Source: Alkaliphilus sp. (lineage in GTDB: Bacteria > Bacillota > Clostridia > Peptostreptococcales > Thermotaleaceae). Taken from it: a stretch of 15,746 bases of DNA. Shown piece by piece: positions 13,962 to 15,746 of the stretch. The position numbers and the translations under genes were made by a program. The stretch covers positions 1 through 15,746 of the forward strand of contig JAGXRU010000066.1 in the NCBI GenBank assembly GCA_018335765.1. Direction: 5' to 3'. The notes beneath the pieces are model-generated. The model did not search any database. It saw only the letters and a list, made by a program, of their open reading frames with translations, and was not told the DNA's origin. Numbering within the stretch: the stretch's first letter is position 1; every line of letters begins with the position of its first letter.

Positions 13962-14999
13962 CTAGTCTAAAATATATACCTCAACAGGTCTTCTGCCGTG
14001 TCTCCTAACATCTTTAGGATCTTCCATAAAAAGATCAATTTTATTGCCTTTGATAGCTCCGCCAGTGTCTTCTGCAATCGCAAACCCATAGTCCTCAGAG
14101 CCATCTAGAGCTTTAATATACAGCTCGGTTCCTAATGGAATTACTCTAGGGTCAACAGCTACTACTCCAGGTCTTACAGTTGTGCCTGATCTAGTAATGC
14201 GATAATGTTTATCTCCAGGATTTTTGCCCGTACTTGCAAAGGTTGCATCATAGGCAGTTGATATCATTTTTATGACTTTTCCAACTCTTAAGTTGCCCCT
14301 TGAAGTCGCAAGATACTGTGCCGTTCCTTGTTCAACAATTTCATTTTGTGCTTGCTCTAGTATTTCCTCTCCAACCTTTTCCCTGCTAATTTCTTTTCCA
14401 TCCTCAAACACAATTTTGTATTGTACTGCCTTCTTCCCTTCTTTTCCTGGTTGTAAAACCTTGAGCTTTCCCTTATCTAGTTCAGCAGTATATTTAATGA
14501 TTTTTTCAAAGGGAATCGCAGTTTCCTCTGTTACTAATTCATGTTTCATTCTTTTAATTGTTATTGTGTCGTTACGTCCTACTTTGCCATCAATGGCCGG
14601 CTCAATAACATCGTCAGAATCAAAGGTCACTTCATGTTCTCGCAGTACCTCTGAAACCGTTGAAAATGCAGTCATGACTTCCATTTTTTCTCCATCTGCC
14701 TGAACGGTTATTGGAAAAGCCCTTTCAATTACAATCTTCATTCCATCTTCAATCTTCTCATCCATTTCCATCGACAATCTATCATGTTCATGAAGCTCAA
14801 TATTTCCTTTTGCAAGTACATCTTCCACATTAAAGACAATTCCCTTTATATATGTTTCTTTTCCATCATCTCGAATTAGAACCTCTTTCGTTAATGCATT
14901 ACCTATAGATAATATTCCTACAAGCAACACAATTCCCAGAATAGCAAGATTTTTTTTCATTATAGCAAAAATCTTGTCTTTCTTAAAACTTGTTTTCAT
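13962..14999 (-). CDS. yabE: YabE-like cell-wall protein (DUF348-G5-3D domains)
   Basis: The product has 345 residues. A basic N-terminus is followed by one hydrophobic segment (about 16-36) acting as signal anchor. Two DUF348-like repeats follow (about 37-90 and 97-150, with IVFNVEDVLAKGNI and FSTVSEVLREHEV), then a G5 domain (about 151-228) and a C-terminal 3D domain (about 245-343) with the three signature aspartates D283 (VDPRVIPLGT), D311 (AEDTGG) and D322 (NKIDLFM). 3D domains have the double-psi barrel fold of lytic transglycosylases, so a role in peptidoglycan turnover during growth or germination is likely. The frame opens at 15065, but AAAGGAGG lies 9 nt before the ATG at 14999 and the signal anchor follows, so 14999 is preferred. 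The order yabE-rnmV-ksgA is conserved in Bacillus and Clostridia. Confidence 0.92.
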   Translation of the reverse strand: MKTSFKKDKIFAIMKKNLAILGIVLLVGILSIGNALTKEVLIRDDGKETYIKGIVFNVEDVLAKGNIELHEHDRLSMEMDEKIEDGMKIVIERAFPITVQADGEKMEVMTAFSTVSEVLREHEVTFDSDDVIEPAIDGKVGRNDTITIKRMKHELVTEETAIPFEKIIKYTAELDKGKLKVLQPGKEGKKAVQYKIVFEDGKEISREKVGEEILEQAQNEIVEQGTAQYLATSRGNLRVGKVIKMISTAYDATFASTGKNPGDKHYRITRSGTTVRPGVVAVDPRVIPLGTELYIKALDGSEDYGFAIAEDTGGAIKGNKIDLFMEDPKDVRRHGRRPVEVYILD

Positions 15000-15102
15000 A
15001 GGTTTTAACCTCCTTTTTTTATTACGTCCGGATTCTATTATTACTATATCTCTCCTGACGCACATAATTATTATGGATTGAAGTATTTAGATAGTCTTAT
15101 GT

Positions 15103-15131
15103 ATTTTATAGAATAAAGTTGTATTTGTCAA
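15103..15131 (-). promoter_or_regulatory. sigma-A-type promoter of the yabE-like gene
   Basis: On the minus strand a consensus TTGACA (15126-15131) and TAAAAT (15103-15108) are separated by 17 nt. Transcription would start around 15096, giving a leader of about 95 nt before the ATG at 14999. Confidence 0.7.
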
Positions 15132-15477
15132 ATTTTATGAGTTTCAGCGGCTGCCTTTAGGTGTTTATAGGTTGGATTTTAGATTGTAATGAGCTATTTG
15201 TAGTAGTATAGGCCACAAGATTTTTTTTTATACCTTTTTATGATAACAACAATGCAATTATATCATATTTTAGTTTCATGTAGGAAGTCTTAATTTCTTT
15301 TTCCCCTTTTCGTCATATTCCCCGGGAAATTTTCATGATTTGACTTCAAAATCATTTTTCACCTTTCTTCACCAGAAATTCTATGGTTTATTTATTATGT
15401 TTATGCTTTTTTCTTGACTTTGTTATGGCGAATATTAGGCAATGAATAAAACCAGCTTTGTATCCTCAAAAAAACAA

Positions 15478-15526
15478 AGATAACCGATCCAATGAATGTT
15501 ACTAACCACACAAGGATCGGTTATCT
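15478..15526 (-). terminator. strong rho-independent terminator of an upstream minus-strand gene
   Basis: AGATAACCGATCC (15478-15490) and GGATCGGTTATCT (15514-15526) form a perfect 13-bp stem around a 23-nt loop. On the minus strand the stem runs directly into TTGTTTTTTTG, a good U-tract. The gene it serves must end to the right of the window or at its extreme edge. Confidence 0.85.
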
Positions 15527-15587
15527 GATAACTTCTAGTCCACCAAAGCATTTTACTTCTTCTACTATCGAAAACATTCCTTTCATT

Positions 15588-15713
15588 CTAGTCTTAATCA
15601 ACTAATCTTAATCAACTAATCTTAATCAACTAATCTTAATCAACTAATCTTAATCAACTAATCTTAATCAACTAACCTTAATAAACTAACCTTAATAAAC
15701 TAACCTTAATAAA
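15588..15713. repeat. 14-bp tandem repeat, nine units
   Basis: Nine uninterrupted 14-bp units: one CTAGTCTTAATCAA, five identical CTAATCTTAATCAA, then three identical CTAACCTTAATAAA. After a 12-bp break a degenerate 13-bp unit (CTAACTTAATCAA, 15726-15738) follows. The block is non-coding and lies upstream of the terminator at 15478-15526 in the minus-strand sense, so it would be in the 3' end of that transcript. Confidence 0.95.
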
Positions 15714-15746
15714 CTTTCTAGTTTCCTAACTTAATCAATTTCTATG

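Larger units (their letters stand above)
15066..15746. other. non-coding right-hand region
   Basis: No credible gene is present in these 681 bases. They hold the yabE promoter (15103-15131), a featureless A/T-rich stretch (about 15140-15470) with only a small 7-bp hairpin (15335-15355), the terminator of a gene lying to the right (15478-15526) and the 14-bp tandem repeat (15588-15713). All frames of the repeat are closed by stops. Confidence 0.6.

Noticed and set aside
15588..15738. CRISPR array
   Set aside because: The units are 14 bp, directly abutting and without spacers, so this is a simple tandem repeat.

Overview
The window looks like a chromosomal segment of a low-GC, anaerobic, spore-forming Firmicute (class Clostridia). 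Support: strong Shine-Dalgarno sites with mixed ATG, TTG and GTG starts, a V/A-type ATPase operon, a DUF3189-type gene, and the yabE-rnmV-ksgA block. An Alkaliphilus-like lineage is possible, but that is an impression, not something the sequence proves. Almost every gene is on the minus strand; only the DUF3189-type gene, a membrane-anchored rhodanese-like gene and one doubtful small ORF read on plus.

Layout, left to right. (1) 1-2873, minus: a fold-type-I Orn/Lys/Arg decarboxylase, then a short coiled-coil V-ATPase stalk subunit, then V-ATPase subunit C, which runs off the left edge. (2) 3309-6118, minus: an AbgT-family transporter followed by a PepT/YqjE-like M20 metallopeptidase, each with its own terminator. 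(3) 6119-7184: a mostly non-coding stretch and the DUF3189-type gene (plus), which converges on the next operon through one shared hairpin. (4) 7185-9866, minus: a sulfur-transfer operon in the order CoA-disulfide reductase/rhodanese fusion, TusA, DsrE2-type protein, CsoR-family repressor. A good promoter and a CCCC-TATGCA-GGGG operator candidate lie in front of it. (5) 10116-10553, plus: a membrane-anchored rhodanese-like protein that has lost the catalytic cysteine, divergent from the sulfur operon. (6) 10635-12200, minus: an unrecognised protein with about 17 EKDIEV-type hexapeptide repeats and a possible mother-cell sporulation promoter. (7) 12344-14999, minus: ksgA/rsmA, rnmV and a yabE-like 3D-domain protein. 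(8) 15066-15746: non-coding, with the yabE promoter, a strong minus-strand terminator and a 14-bp tandem repeat.

The most unusual DNA-level feature is a dispersed modular palindromic element present three times (3160-3223, 9964-10046, 13788-13920). The longest copy holds two hairpin modules. Each shorter copy has exactly one of them between the same ends, so the short copies look like complementary deletion derivatives, or alternative assemblies, of the long one. No transposase gene is in the window.

How the genes may work together (inference): the sulfur operon would sense reactive sulfur or copper through the CsoR-type repressor and dispose of persulfide by passing it between rhodanese, TusA and DsrE2 and reducing it with the flavoprotein. 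The decarboxylase and V-ATPase both bear on proton balance. The right-hand block couples RNA maturation (RNase M5, KsgA) with cell-wall and spore functions (YabE-like protein, repeat protein).
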